Positions 42,179-51,149 of a DNA stretch of 64,000 nt are shown piece after piece. Each line of letters begins with the position of its first letter. Position 1 is the stretch's first letter. The notes beneath the pieces were generated by a model that worked only from the letters and a program-made list of their open reading frames with translations, had not been told where the DNA came from and ran no database searches. The translations under genes and the position numbers were made by a program. The stretch is from NCBI RefSeq assembly GCF_006715045.1, contig NZ_VFML01000001.1, positions 5,552,001 through 5,616,000 on the forward strand, given 5' to 3'. The stretch is from Amycolatopsis cihanbeyliensis. Lineage in GTDB: Bacteria; Actinomycetota; Actinomycetes; Mycobacteriales; Pseudonocardiaceae.

Positions 42179-45100
42179 GCTGCTCGGCGGCGCAGGCGTC
42201 CAGCTCGCTCCGCGCCTCCCCGGCCTCCGCGTGCAGCCCGCTCGCGGTGAGCAACTCGGCGGCGCGGGCGAGCGAATGCCGCGCGGCCTCCGCCCTGCCC
42301 GCCGCGGCAAGGGTGTTGCCGAACTGCCGCAGTGCCCTGGCGAACTCGAACGGGGACTCCAGTTGCTCGGCGATCGCGACGGCACGTTCGGCCAGCAGCA
42401 GCGCGGTTCCGGGTGCGCCCGGCACGCGGCTGAGCAGCCGGGTCGCCCAGCCGTGGATCAGGGCGTTGTCCTGCCGCTCGGCCGCGGCCAGCGCGGTCCT
42501 GATGTGTCGCTCCGCCAGGTCGGTACCGCCGATCCGCAGGTAGGAGTCGGCGAGGTACAGCCGGACGCTGGTCACCATGTCGGGATCCCCGAGCAGCCGG
42601 GCGGTGCCGAGGCATTCCTCGAGGTAGGCCACCGCCCGTTCCGGGTACCCGGCGGCATGGCGCAGGCGGCCGAGCTCGAGCGTGGTCGCCACCAGCAGGG
42701 CGTCGTCGGCCAACCGCCGCGCCAGCTCGTCCGCCCGGCTGAGGTAGGACTCGGCGGCGGCGAAGCGGCCCGCCCTGCGCTCGATGGCGCCGAGCGAGCA
42801 CAGCACGTCCACCTCGCCGTACCGGTCGCCCGCGGCGGCGAAGTGTTCCAGCGCGGCGCGGTGGTGCTCGCGCGCCTGCTCCTGCCGCCCCGACCACTCG
42901 TGCGCCCAGCCGATCCCGTGGCGGGCGTACCCGGCGCCACCGGCGTCCCCGCCGGCCGCGAAGCCCTCGTTCGCCGCGGTGAAGTCGGCGTGTGCGGCCG
43001 CGAACCGGCGCCGGCGGCAGTGCAGCACGCCGCGCTGCTGGAGGAGAACCGGGTCGGCGCGGGTCTCCGGGTGCCGCAGCGCGATCCGGTGCACGTGTTC
43101 CCAGTCGGCGAACCGGGCCTGGAGGTCGCAGAACGCCGCGGAGGCCACCGCCAGCCCGCGGGTCTGTTCGGCCAGCCCGAGCGCGGAACTCTGCTCGACC
43201 GCGGCGCGCAGGCTCAGCCATTCGGCTTCGAACCAGGCGAGGGGGTCGGCCAGCAGCAGCGTCGCGAGCTCACCGGCCAGCGCCGGCCCCGGCGTGCCGG
43301 CGGGGGCACGGCACAGCGGCAGGTGCGCCAACCCCCGGTCCGCGCGTTCCGCCAGCGCCTGCCACAGCTCGAACACCGGCCGCAGGGCCGACCTCGGCTC
43401 GATGTCCTCGGCGGCGGCCAGCTCCCTGCCGAAGGTACGCAGCAGATCGTGCAGCCGGTACCGCACCTGGCCCAGCGTGTCCCGCCCGACGCAGACCGCG
43501 AGGCGGGCGTCCACCAGAGCCTCGACCAGGTCCTCCGCCGGGTCCGGATCGAGGCCGAGCAGCGGCGCCGCGACCCAGGCGGGGAAGTCGGGCGCGTCCA
43601 GCATGGCGAGCAGCCGGAACCCCCGGCGGTGCGGCTCGTCCAGGCGGTGATAGCCGTAGCTGAGGTTGGCGCGGACGTCGAGGTCCCCGACCCGTAGCTC
43701 GTCCAGCCTGCGCCGCTCGTCGGCGAGGCGGACCGCGAGCCGGTCCAGCCGCCAGTGCGGCCGCCACTCCAGGCGTGCCGTCGCGATCCGCAGCGCGAGC
43801 GGCAGCCCACCACAGTACCGCGCGATCTCCGCGGCCGCCCGCGGCTCGCCGTCGACCCTCCGCGCGCCGACGGTATCCCGGATGAACTGCAGCGCATCCC
43901 GCTCCGACAGCAGGTCCAGCGGGATGACCTTGGCCTGCTCCAGGCCGGCGAGCGGGTGGCGGCTGGTGACCAGGGCGGCCGAGGTGGTGGTACGTGGCAG
44001 CAGGGGCCGCACCTGCCGCTCGTCCGCCGCATCGTCCAGCACGAGCAGCACGTTGCGATCGGCGAGGATGCTGAGGAACTCCTCCGCGCGGTCGGCGGGG
44101 GAGGCGGGAATGGCCCTTCCGGGCACGCCGAGCCCGCGCAGCATGCGCTCGAGCGCCGCGCCGGGGTCCACCGGACGCGACTCGGTGCCGCGCAGGTTCA
44201 GGTACAGCTGCCCGTCCGGGTACCGCGTGCGGACCAGGTGGGCCGCGTGCACGGCCAGGCTGGTCTTGCCGACCCCGCCGGGCCCGGTGATCACCCAGGT
44301 GTCCGCGCCGCCGCGCAGCCCGGTGCGGAGCAGGTCGATCTCCGCGGCTCGCCCGGTGAAGTCCCGGTTCGCCCGGGGCAGCCAGGCCGGAGCGCCGGGC
44401 GGCGGTGGCCCACCCGGCTCGGGTGTCGCGGTGAGCACTGCCAGGTGCAACTCGCGCAGCTCGGTGTTCGGCGCGACGCCCAGCTCGTCGGCGAGGGCGT
44501 CGCCGGCTCTTCGGTAGACGTCGAGGGCCTGCGCGTGCTGCCCGCTTTCGTGCAGGGCCCGCATCAGCTGTGCCCACAGCCGCTCGCGCAACGGGTGGTC
44601 GGCGACCAGCGCGTGGAGGTCGCCGACGATCTCGGCGTGCCTGCCGAGCTCCAGCTCCGCCGCGTACCTGCGCTCGACCAGCGCCAACCACTGCTCCTCG
44701 AGCTGGGCCGCCAGGTCATGGCCTGCGCCGAGCGAGGGCAGGTCGGCCAGCAGCCGCCCGCGCCACAGCGCCTGCGCCGCGCCGAGCAGGCGGGCCTCCT
44801 CGGCGAGGTCACCGCGCTCGGCGGCGGTGGTGGCGTCGTCCCGCAACCGCCGGAACCGGGTGAGGTCCAGCCGGTCCGGCTCCGGGTGGATGGCGTACCC
44901 GCCCGGTTCGGTGCGGATGAGCCGCGGTTCGGTGGTGTCCGCGAGGCTCCGGCGCAGCCGCATCACGTAGGTCTGCAGGGTGGCGTGCGCGGCGGCGGGC
45001 GGCCGGTCTCCCCACAGACCGTCGACCAGCTCGTCCGCGGAGACGGTGCCGCCCGCCCGGATGAGCAGCGCCCCCAGCAGTGCCCGCTGCCTGCCCGAAC

Positions 45101-45191
45101 GGATGGTCAGCGGCGTACCGGCCCGGCTGACCAGCAGCGGCCCGAGCACGGCGAAGGACAGACGGTGATCACTGGCCAATCGAGCCCCCAT
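42168..45191 (-). CDS. AfsR/SARP-family regulator with BTAD, NB-ARC and TPR parts
   Basis: The protein has 1007 residues. An OmpR-like DNA-binding domain covers about 10-95 (LRSGRQRALLGALLIRAG-like region, then DELVDGLWGDRPPAAAHATLQTYVMRLRR). The BTAD is at about 100-250. The NB-ARC NTPase has P-loop ITGPGGVGKTSLAVHAA near 290, Walker B VLLVLDDA and GGLPLALRIA. A TPR-rich C-terminus runs from about 650. SARPs activate secondary-metabolite or morphological genes. No biosynthetic cluster is adjacent, so it may act globally. The start ATG at 45191 has no strong ribosome site, and a start at 45257 would add 22 residues. Confidence 0.87.
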   Translation of the reverse strand: MGARLASDHRLSFAVLGPLLVSRAGTPLTIRSGRQRALLGALLIRAGGTVSADELVDGLWGDRPPAAAHATLQTYVMRLRRSLADTTEPRLIRTEPGGYAIHPEPDRLDLTRFRRLRDDATTAAERGDLAEEARLLGAAQALWRGRLLADLPSLGAGHDLAAQLEEQWLALVERRYAAELELGRHAEIVGDLHALVADHPLRERLWAQLMRALHESGQHAQALDVYRRAGDALADELGVAPNTELRELHLAVLTATPEPGGPPPPGAPAWLPRANRDFTGRAAEIDLLRTGLRGGADTWVITGPGGVGKTSLAVHAAHLVRTRYPDGQLYLNLRGTESRPVDPGAALERMLRGLGVPGRAIPASPADRAEEFLSILADRNVLLVLDDAADERQVRPLLPRTTTSAALVTSRHPLAGLEQAKVIPLDLLSERDALQFIRDTVGARRVDGEPRAAAEIARYCGGLPLALRIATARLEWRPHWRLDRLAVRLADERRRLDELRVGDLDVRANLSYGYHRLDEPHRRGFRLLAMLDAPDFPAWVAAPLLGLDPDPAEDLVEALVDARLAVCVGRDTLGQVRYRLHDLLRTFGRELAAAEDIEPRSALRPVFELWQALAERADRGLAHLPLCRAPAGTPGPALAGELATLLLADPLAWFEAEWLSLRAAVEQSSALGLAEQTRGLAVASAAFCDLQARFADWEHVHRIALRHPETRADPVLLQQRGVLHCRRRRFAAAHADFTAANEGFAAGGDAGGAGYARHGIGWAHEWSGRQEQAREHHRAALEHFAAAGDRYGEVDVLCSLGAIERRAGRFAAAESYLSRADELARRLADDALLVATTLELGRLRHAAGYPERAVAYLEECLGTARLLGDPDMVTSVRLYLADSYLRIGGTDLAERHIRTALAAAERQDNALIHGWATRLLSRVPGAPGTALLLAERAVAIAEQLESPFEFARALRQFGNTLAAAGRAEAARHSLARAAELLTASGLHAEAGEARSELDACAAEQLRS

Positions 45192-45445
45192 CGCGTCGTC
45201 GGCATGCCCGGGTGCCGGCCGGGACCTTACCGAGTTTCGGGCACGGGCCGGCGGCACGTCAGCGCCCGTACGTGTGCTCTGCGCTGCGTGGACGCGGGAG
45301 ATGTCACCCGGTGTTCCCCGGCGCCTGGCGGGTGCGCCGCCGAGGTGTCAGCGCGAAGTCAGGACCACGGTCGATTCTCGACGGCGGCACCGGGAGGCCG
45401 TGTCGCCGCCGGTGCCCGAAGGACGACAAGGAGATGGGTGTATCC

Positions 45446-46300
45446 ATGCGATTGACGAGATTCCTGGGGGCCGTCGCGGCGGCGGCGATGGGGCTCGGTG
45501 CGCTCACCGTGGCGAACGCCCCGGAGGCGAGCGCGGCCACCAACTTCCAGATGCCGTTCCCCTGCAACCAGACCTGGTCGGGCCAGACCCGGACGAACCA
45601 CAGCCCGCGGCTGGCCGTGGACTTCAACCGAGCAGGCGACCACGGTGACACCGTGGTGGCCTCGGCATCCGGCACCGTGTCGAAGGTGCGCAACGAGGGC
45701 AACACCAGCTACGGCAGGTGGATCGAGATCGACCACGGCAGCGGCTGGACCACCCGGTACGCGCATCTGTCCACGCAGAACGTGTCGGTCGGTGCCAGGG
45801 TCGCGCAGGGGCAGAAGATCGGCGAGGTGGGCAACACCGGCGGATCGACCGGTGCGCACCTGCACTTCGAGGAGCGGCTCAACGGGGCCGCCCAGCGGAT
45901 CAAGTTCAACGGTAGCCAGATCTACTACTACGGAACCCGCAGCTACACCAGCAAGAACTGCGACGGTTCCGGCAACCCGTACACGCCGGAGGAGGCCTGC
46001 GGCAGTGGCTACGGCCGGATCAACTCGGCCAAGCTGGGCTCCGCCGGGCGGGTGTACCTGCTCTACAACAACTCCAGCGGCTACAACTGCGTCGTCACCA
46101 TGAAGTCGACGAACATCGGCAAGCCCACGGCCGTCTCGGCCTCCCTACAGGTCAAGGGCGGCAGCAAGACCACGGACTCGGGCAACTACAGCTACTACGC
46201 GGGCCCGGTCCGCAAGTCGGCCGCGGACAAGTGCGTGCGGTGGGGCGGCTCCATCGGCTCCGCCGACTACGAAAGCCCCTACGAACACTGTGGCTCCTGA
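45446..46300 (+). CDS. Secreted M23-family metallopeptidase
   Basis: The 284-residue precursor has a signal peptide of about 31 residues (MRLTRFLGAVAAAAMG through ASA). The LytM/M23 domain has zinc ligands H and D in HSPRLAVDF, a later H in TTRYAHLS, and HLHF. About 110 further residues with four or five cysteines (NCDGSGN, ACGSGYGR, YNCVV, KCVRWGG) form a disulfide-rich tail I do not recognise. It probably cuts peptidoglycan cross-bridges or other glycine-rich peptides. AAGGAG at 45428-45433 is 12 bases from ATG 45446. The ATG at 45434 is too close to it. Confidence 0.87.
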   Translation: MRLTRFLGAVAAAAMGLGALTVANAPEASAATNFQMPFPCNQTWSGQTRTNHSPRLAVDFNRAGDHGDTVVASASGTVSKVRNEGNTSYGRWIEIDHGSGWTTRYAHLSTQNVSVGARVAQGQKIGEVGNTGGSTGAHLHFEERLNGAAQRIKFNGSQIYYYGTRSYTSKNCDGSGNPYTPEEACGSGYGRINSAKLGSAGRVYLLYNNSSGYNCVVTMKSTNIGKPTAVSASLQVKGGSKTTDSGNYSYYAGPVRKSAADKCVRWGGSIGSADYESPYEHCGS

Positions 46301-46421
46301 ACCCCCACCACCATGGGCAACTGCCGGTGTCAACACCCCACCACGACCGGCGGGCCGCCCCGGCTAGCGTGTGTGCACGACCGGATCGAGGCAGGCCCTA
46401 GCCAGGGGGAGCAGTTCAGCC

Positions 46422-48182
46422 ATGACAGCCAGCACGCTCGACAAGCAGCCCGTCGAGGAGTCCGACGGGGGTAGAAGCGGAGGGAGGCGGGCCGGGCTCG
46501 GCCGATGGGCCGGCCGCCCGCTTCCCCTGCTCTCCGTGCTGATCGGCACGGTAGCGATCGGCTGGCACGCCACGGTGTACGGCTACTGGATCGTGGATGA
46601 CGCGGGCATCACCTTCGCCTACGCCCGCAGCGTCGCGGAGGGCCTCGGCCCGGTGGTGCAGAGGGGCGCCGATCCGGTGGAGGGCTTTTCCAACCCCACC
46701 TGGATGCTGCTGCTGGCGCTGGGCCGCCTGCTCGGCCTCTTCGACAACGGAACGCTCTTCGGGGTCCCGGACTACGTGCTCTTCCCGAAGGCACTCGCGT
46801 TGCTCTGCTGTGCAGGTATTCTCACCCTCTGCTACCGGGCCGCGGCCAAGGTCACCAGTCGCCCCTGGCTCGCGACGGGCGCGATCGGGCTGGTGCTGGC
46901 GGCCATTCCCTCCTTCGTCATCTGGTCCTTCTCCGGCCTGGCGAACTCGCTGTTCGCGCTGGCCATCACGGCGCTGGCGGTGCTGCTGTTCCGCGCCGTG
47001 CTGGACGGCAGGCTGCTGTCCAGCCGGGTCGCGCTGCTGGCCGGTGGGCTTGCCGCGTTCGCGGCGCTGACCAGGCCGGAGGGCCTGATCTATGCGGGCA
47101 GCTACCCGCTCGTCGCGCTGGCCGTGGTGCGCCGGCACGCGGTCGGCGGCGGCATCCGGCGCGCCGCGCTGTCCCTCGCCGCCTTCGCCGTACCGGTCGG
47201 CGGCTACTTCTGCTGGCGTTACCTCGAGTTCGGCAGGTTGGTGTCGAACCCCTCGGTGGCCAAGAAGCAGGGCCTTCCCGGGCTGGACGACCTGACTCGG
47301 CCCGGCGAGCTGGTCGACTACGCCGGCGCCCTCACCGTGCTCCTGCTCGCGGTGCTGCTGGGCATGGTGCTGGCCAGGCGGGTGTGGTGGCGGCCCGGGT
47401 TGCTCGCCCTGCTCGTCCCGCTGGGCCTCGCGCTGCTGGCGTTCGCCGTGCTGCGGGACGACTGGATGGCACAGCACCGGTTCGCCACCCCGGTCTGGGT
47501 GCTGGGCGCGCTGGTCGGCACGCTCACCGCCATCGAGGCCCTCCGGCAGCTCGGGCGCCGGGCCAGGGCACTGGGTGTGGTGGGCCTGGTGACCGTGCTG
47601 GCCTCGTCCGCCGCGTCCTTCGAGGCCGCGGCATCGGAGTTCCGAGCCACGCCGAACATCTCGATGTGCTTCGTCGCCGACCGGATGGGACGCGGATTCA
47701 ACACCTACGCCGACATGCTGGGGCTCGAGCAGGGATCCCTGTTGCTGCCCGACCTCGGCGGTTCGGCGCTGACCAGCAGGTTGCGGCTGCACGACATGGC
47801 CGGGCTGGTCTCCGCGCGGTTCGCCGACTACATCGCCGCGGACGACAAGGAAGGCCAGCGGGACTACGTGTTCGAGGAGATCAAGCCCACTTTCATCCAC
47901 TCGCACGCGCCGTGGAGCGAGCTCAACGGGATCCCCTCGGACCCGCGGCTGGCCAGGGACTACTACGAGATCTACCGCTATGACTACGGCGAAGACAGGC
48001 CGCCGAACGGCGACTGGGTGCGCAAGGAGGTGGTTCCGGACCAGGCGACCCTGGCCGAGCTGCGCGCCTACGCCGGTACCGCGATGGCGGAGATCGACCG
48101 GAAGGCCGGCGGCAGGGAATGGCCACGCCGCAAGTGCGGCCCGGCCCTGCACCGCGGCCAGACCACCACCGGCCTGACCTAG
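46422..48182 (+). CDS. GT-C membrane glycosyltransferase, AftB-like (paralog 1)
   Basis: The 586-residue protein has about ten transmembrane helices followed by a soluble C-terminal domain of roughly 190 residues (from SEFRATPNISMCF). The GT-C signature is the DD in IVDDAGITFAYARSVAEGLGPVV, just after helix one, with EGFSNPTWM in the next loop. This pattern matches AftB-type arabinofuranosyltransferases, which use decaprenyl-phosphoryl-arabinose to cap cell-wall arabinan. Assignment to AftB is by motif and so moderate. A close paralog lies at 53443-55194. The ATG at 46422 has GGGGGAG 10 bases upstream, and TAGCGTG upstream is shared with the paralog. Its stop and that of the convergent HTH gene share one CTAG. 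Confidence 0.7.
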   Translation: MTASTLDKQPVEESDGGRSGGRRAGLGRWAGRPLPLLSVLIGTVAIGWHATVYGYWIVDDAGITFAYARSVAEGLGPVVQRGADPVEGFSNPTWMLLLALGRLLGLFDNGTLFGVPDYVLFPKALALLCCAGILTLCYRAAAKVTSRPWLATGAIGLVLAAIPSFVIWSFSGLANSLFALAITALAVLLFRAVLDGRLLSSRVALLAGGLAAFAALTRPEGLIYAGSYPLVALAVVRRHAVGGGIRRAALSLAAFAVPVGGYFCWRYLEFGRLVSNPSVAKKQGLPGLDDLTRPGELVDYAGALTVLLLAVLLGMVLARRVWWRPGLLALLVPLGLALLAFAVLRDDWMAQHRFATPVWVLGALVGTLTAIEALRQLGRRARALGVVGLVTVLASSAASFEAAASEFRATPNISMCFVADRMGRGFNTYADMLGLEQGSLLLPDLGGSALTSRLRLHDMAGLVSARFADYIAADDKEGQRDYVFEEIKPTFIHSHAPWSELNGIPSDPRLARDYYEIYRYDYGEDRPPNGDWVRKEVVPDQATLAELRAYAGTAMAEIDRKAGGREWPRRKCGPALHRGQTTTGLT

Positions 48183-49096
48183 CGTGCGCCCCGGCCGGTA
48201 TCCGGCCAGGTCCAGCGGATGCCGTAGATCCCGGGTGCGGGGTCGGCCAGCACGATCCGGAACACCGGGTTCCCGCCGGTTCCGGCGCGTTCGGCGAGGG
48301 TCTGGGTGGGTCGGCCGGTGGCCGGCTGGTGGAAGGCGGCGCACCGGGCGGGTGTCCTGCTCGGATGGAAGGTGGTCTGCAGCACGAGGTCGCGCACCCC
48401 GGACTGGATTCGGAGGTTGTAGTGGTCCTCGGCCTGCCTCGGCGGGAAGCGCAGGGCGAACTCGATCAGGGTGAACTCGCCCGCCGGCAACGGTTCGTCG
48501 AGCAGTAGCTCGAAGGCACACAGCGAGTGGGGCGTCTCGGCGCGGAACCGGCCAGTGCGACAGCCCTCGATCGGTACCAGCGCGGGTGGTTGCGGCAGCG
48601 ACTGGCAGCGAAGCACCAGGATGACCCGCCACGAGCCGCCCCGGTCACCCTGGATGACCTCCCGCACCTGGCTCTCGTACTCGTGGCCGCACTCGTCGAT
48701 GGTCTGCTTGACCTGCCGGGATACCCGTGCGGGACGGTAGAGGTCATCCGGGGTCGCGTCCAGTTTGGCCAGTAACCGGGTCACCGCCTGCGGGCTGCGC
48801 CACATCCACCGGTGCGGTGCGGGAACCTCGCCGCGTGGCTGCCACCGCCCGCGCGGCCGCCGGTCCGGCAGCAACACCGTGAGCGCCCTCGGCGGCAGCC
48901 CCAAAGTCTCCTCGATACCGGTGATCGCCGCGATGGAACGCCTGCGTTCGGGATGGTTCGTTCCGGTCTGCCAGTTGCTCAACGCGCTGACGCTGACCGG
49001 CGTGCCACGGCCTGCCAACTCCCTGCACAGGGAATCCAGGCTGTGCCCGCTGCCGGCGATCGCGGCCCGCAGCGCGGAGCTGAACCGGTTATCCAT
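48179..49096 (-). CDS. HTH regulator with an unnamed C-terminal domain (copy 2)
   Basis: The 305-residue protein has an XRE-like helix-turn-helix at about 8-65 (LDSLCRELAGRGTPVSVSALSNWQ, then NHPERRRSIAAI). A beta-rich C-terminal domain ends in PGIYGIRWTWPDTGRGAR. It has the same layout as the 29393-30286 protein, although sequence identity outside the HTH and the end is modest. The start ATG at 49096 has GGAAGG upstream. The gene ends in the same CTAG as the convergent AftB-like gene. Its target is unknown; the divergent metallophosphoesterase operon is the nearest candidate. Confidence 0.75.
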   Translation of the reverse strand: MDNRFSSALRAAIAGSGHSLDSLCRELAGRGTPVSVSALSNWQTGTNHPERRRSIAAITGIEETLGLPPRALTVLLPDRRPRGRWQPRGEVPAPHRWMWRSPQAVTRLLAKLDATPDDLYRPARVSRQVKQTIDECGHEYESQVREVIQGDRGGSWRVILVLRCQSLPQPPALVPIEGCRTGRFRAETPHSLCAFELLLDEPLPAGEFTLIEFALRFPPRQAEDHYNLRIQSGVRDLVLQTTFHPSRTPARCAAFHQPATGRPTQTLAERAGTGGNPVFRIVLADPAPGIYGIRWTWPDTGRGAR

Positions 49097-49251
49097 GGCG
49101 CCCAACCTTCCGCACCTTCCGCGCAGAAACGGGCTCAGCGTAGTTCGTCCAGAGTTGTCCAGGAAGAGACTTAAGGAGGATAGCCGCCGCACGGACCCGG
49201 CTGTCCAATCAGCACCGAGCCCGAGCACTCCCCACCATCGGAAGGTTCGAG

Positions 49252-51099
49252 ATGCGAAGCAGACGAACGATCGGCAGTCGCATGGTGCTCGTCGCCACGA
49301 GCACCATCGGTCTCCTCGCGATGACCGCCTCGGCCGGTGCGTGGCCATCCGAATCCCCGCCGCGCGCGGAGCCACCCGCACCGGCCGGGCAGGCAGCGGA
49401 GGCCACAAAGAACACAGCGAACACGGTGAACACGGCGAACACCGTGACCGTGGCCGCGGTGGGGGACATCTGCGGCTCGGCCTGTAACCAGACCGACGAC
49501 GTGGTCGCCGGGATGGGCGCGGACGCCGTGATCACCGCGGGGGACAACGCCTACAACTCGGGCACCCGAAGCGAGTTCGACTACAACTACGATCCGTACT
49601 GGGGCAGGTTCAACGATATCGTCCATCCCTCGCCGGGAAACCACGAGTACTACTCCGACGCGGTGGGATACGACGACTACTACCGGGACAACGGTGTCCA
49701 CATCGGCGATCGCGGCGAGTACTACTACAGCTTCGACCTCGGCGAATGGCATATCGTCTCGCTGAACTCCAATATCGACGCACGCTCCGGCAGCGCGCAG
49801 GAACGCTGGTTGCGCCAGGACCTCGAGCGCAACACCAAACCGTGCACCATGGCGTACTGGCACCATCCCCGGTTCTCCACCGGTGGCCACGGCGACAGCA
49901 GCAGGATGTCGGACGTGTACGAGGCGCTGACCGACTACCGGGCCGATGTGGTGGTCTCCGGGCACGACCACTCCTACGAGCGATTCGCCCCGGCGACAGT
50001 CGACGGCACCGAGGACGCCGAGAACGGGCTGCGGCAGTTCGTGATCGGCACCGGGGGCCGTGGACTCTACTCCGGCCGATCCTCTTCGGACGGACCATCG
50101 GAGGTGTTCGAGAACGACACCTTCGGGGTAGGAAGGTTCGAGCTCTCCGCGACCGGTTACTCCTTCACCTTCGAGCCGGTCTCCGGGCGTGACTTCACCG
50201 ACCGGGTGAGCGGGGAGTGCCACAACGCGAACCAGGGGCCGGACTTCGGGCTCAGCACCGACCCGGCGGCGGTCTCCGTGCGGCGGGACGCCCGCGTCGC
50301 CAGCACGGTGTCGGTGGCCGCGAGCGGCGGCTTCGGCTCGGCCGTGGACCTGGCGGTCTCCGGGCTTCCGGACGGGGTGACCGGTGCCTTCGAACCATCC
50401 ACAGTGACCCCGCCGGCCGGCGGAACCGCCGAGTCCCGACTCACGCTGGCCGCATCGGCCACGGCTCCTGTCGGCGAGTACACCGCGACCGTCACCGGCA
50501 CCTCAGGAGAGCTGCGGCGATCGGCCGAGCTGCGGATCTCGGTGCGGCCGGGCGGGGAGGTCGTCTTCGCCGACGACTTCGAGTCCGACCGGGGCTGGCG
50601 GGCCGATCCGGCAGGGACGGACACTGCCAGCACCGGCCACTGGGAGCGTGGCATCCCCGAGCAGACCAGATCGGACTACAGCGGCCAGCTCAAGCAGCTC
50701 GGCAGCGCCGCGAGCGGGTGGGACTGCCTGTCCACCGGAAGGCGAGCCGGTTTCGACTACGGCGAGCATGACGTGGACGACGGCACCACCTCGATCGCTT
50801 CTCCGGCCATCACCCTGCCCGCCGGGGCACCGGCGCTGACCTTCGCCTACAGCGTGGGACACGGAGACAACTCCACCAGCGAGGATCATCTCCGGCTCTC
50901 GATCCGTGAAGGCGGCACCGTAACCACGGTGTTCGAGCGGGAAGGTGCCCCTGCCGAGGTGGAGGCGGGCTGGCAGCGGGCCACGGTGGACCTCTCCGCG
51001 TTCGCCGGCCGCGAGGTCGGCCTGCTGTTCGAGGCCGCGGATGCCGCCACGCCCAGCCTGTTCGAGGCGCAGGTCGACGACATCGAGATCCGGAACTGA
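49252..51099 (+). CDS. Secreted metallophosphoesterase with beta-sandwich C-terminus
   Basis: The protein has 615 residues. A signal peptide of about 30 residues is followed by a short linker with TANTVNTANTVTV repeats. The calcineurin-like phosphoesterase shows GDICG, AGDNAY, GNHEYY, HHPR and GHDHSYER at about 70-250. An Ig-like domain follows at about 325-435, then a jelly-roll domain (VVFADDFESDRGW to the end). It hydrolyses phosphate esters outside the cell and may attach to the wall through the C-terminal domains. The ATG at 49252 has GAAGG upstream. It is followed after 50 bases by an MFS gene, possibly in one transcript. Confidence 0.87.
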   Translation: MRSRRTIGSRMVLVATSTIGLLAMTASAGAWPSESPPRAEPPAPAGQAAEATKNTANTVNTANTVTVAAVGDICGSACNQTDDVVAGMGADAVITAGDNAYNSGTRSEFDYNYDPYWGRFNDIVHPSPGNHEYYSDAVGYDDYYRDNGVHIGDRGEYYYSFDLGEWHIVSLNSNIDARSGSAQERWLRQDLERNTKPCTMAYWHHPRFSTGGHGDSSRMSDVYEALTDYRADVVVSGHDHSYERFAPATVDGTEDAENGLRQFVIGTGGRGLYSGRSSSDGPSEVFENDTFGVGRFELSATGYSFTFEPVSGRDFTDRVSGECHNANQGPDFGLSTDPAAVSVRRDARVASTVSVAASGGFGSAVDLAVSGLPDGVTGAFEPSTVTPPAGGTAESRLTLAASATAPVGEYTATVTGTSGELRRSAELRISVRPGGEVVFADDFESDRGWRADPAGTDTASTGHWERGIPEQTRSDYSGQLKQLGSAASGWDCLSTGRRAGFDYGEHDVDDGTTSIASPAITLPAGAPALTFAYSVGHGDNSTSEDHLRLSIREGGTVTTVFEREGAPAEVEAGWQRATVDLSAFAGREVGLLFEAADAATPSLFEAQVDDIEIRN

Positions 51100-51149
51100 A
51101 CCAGCACCGGCCGGCGGGACCTCCCGCCGGCCGGTCTCGGAGGTGCCCC

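Noticed and set aside
40371..43697. A 1108-residue plus-strand open frame across the peptidase and SARP genes
   Set aside because: It runs antisense through two genes with recognisable motifs and is rich in Arg, Gly and Pro as such shadows are. Only the small 41969-42178 stretch in another frame was kept, at low confidence.
46416..48632. Long minus-strand frame opposite the first GT-C gene (and a similar one at 53359-55191 opposite the second)
   Set aside because: The similarity between the two antisense frames only reflects the paralogy of the real genes on the plus strand.
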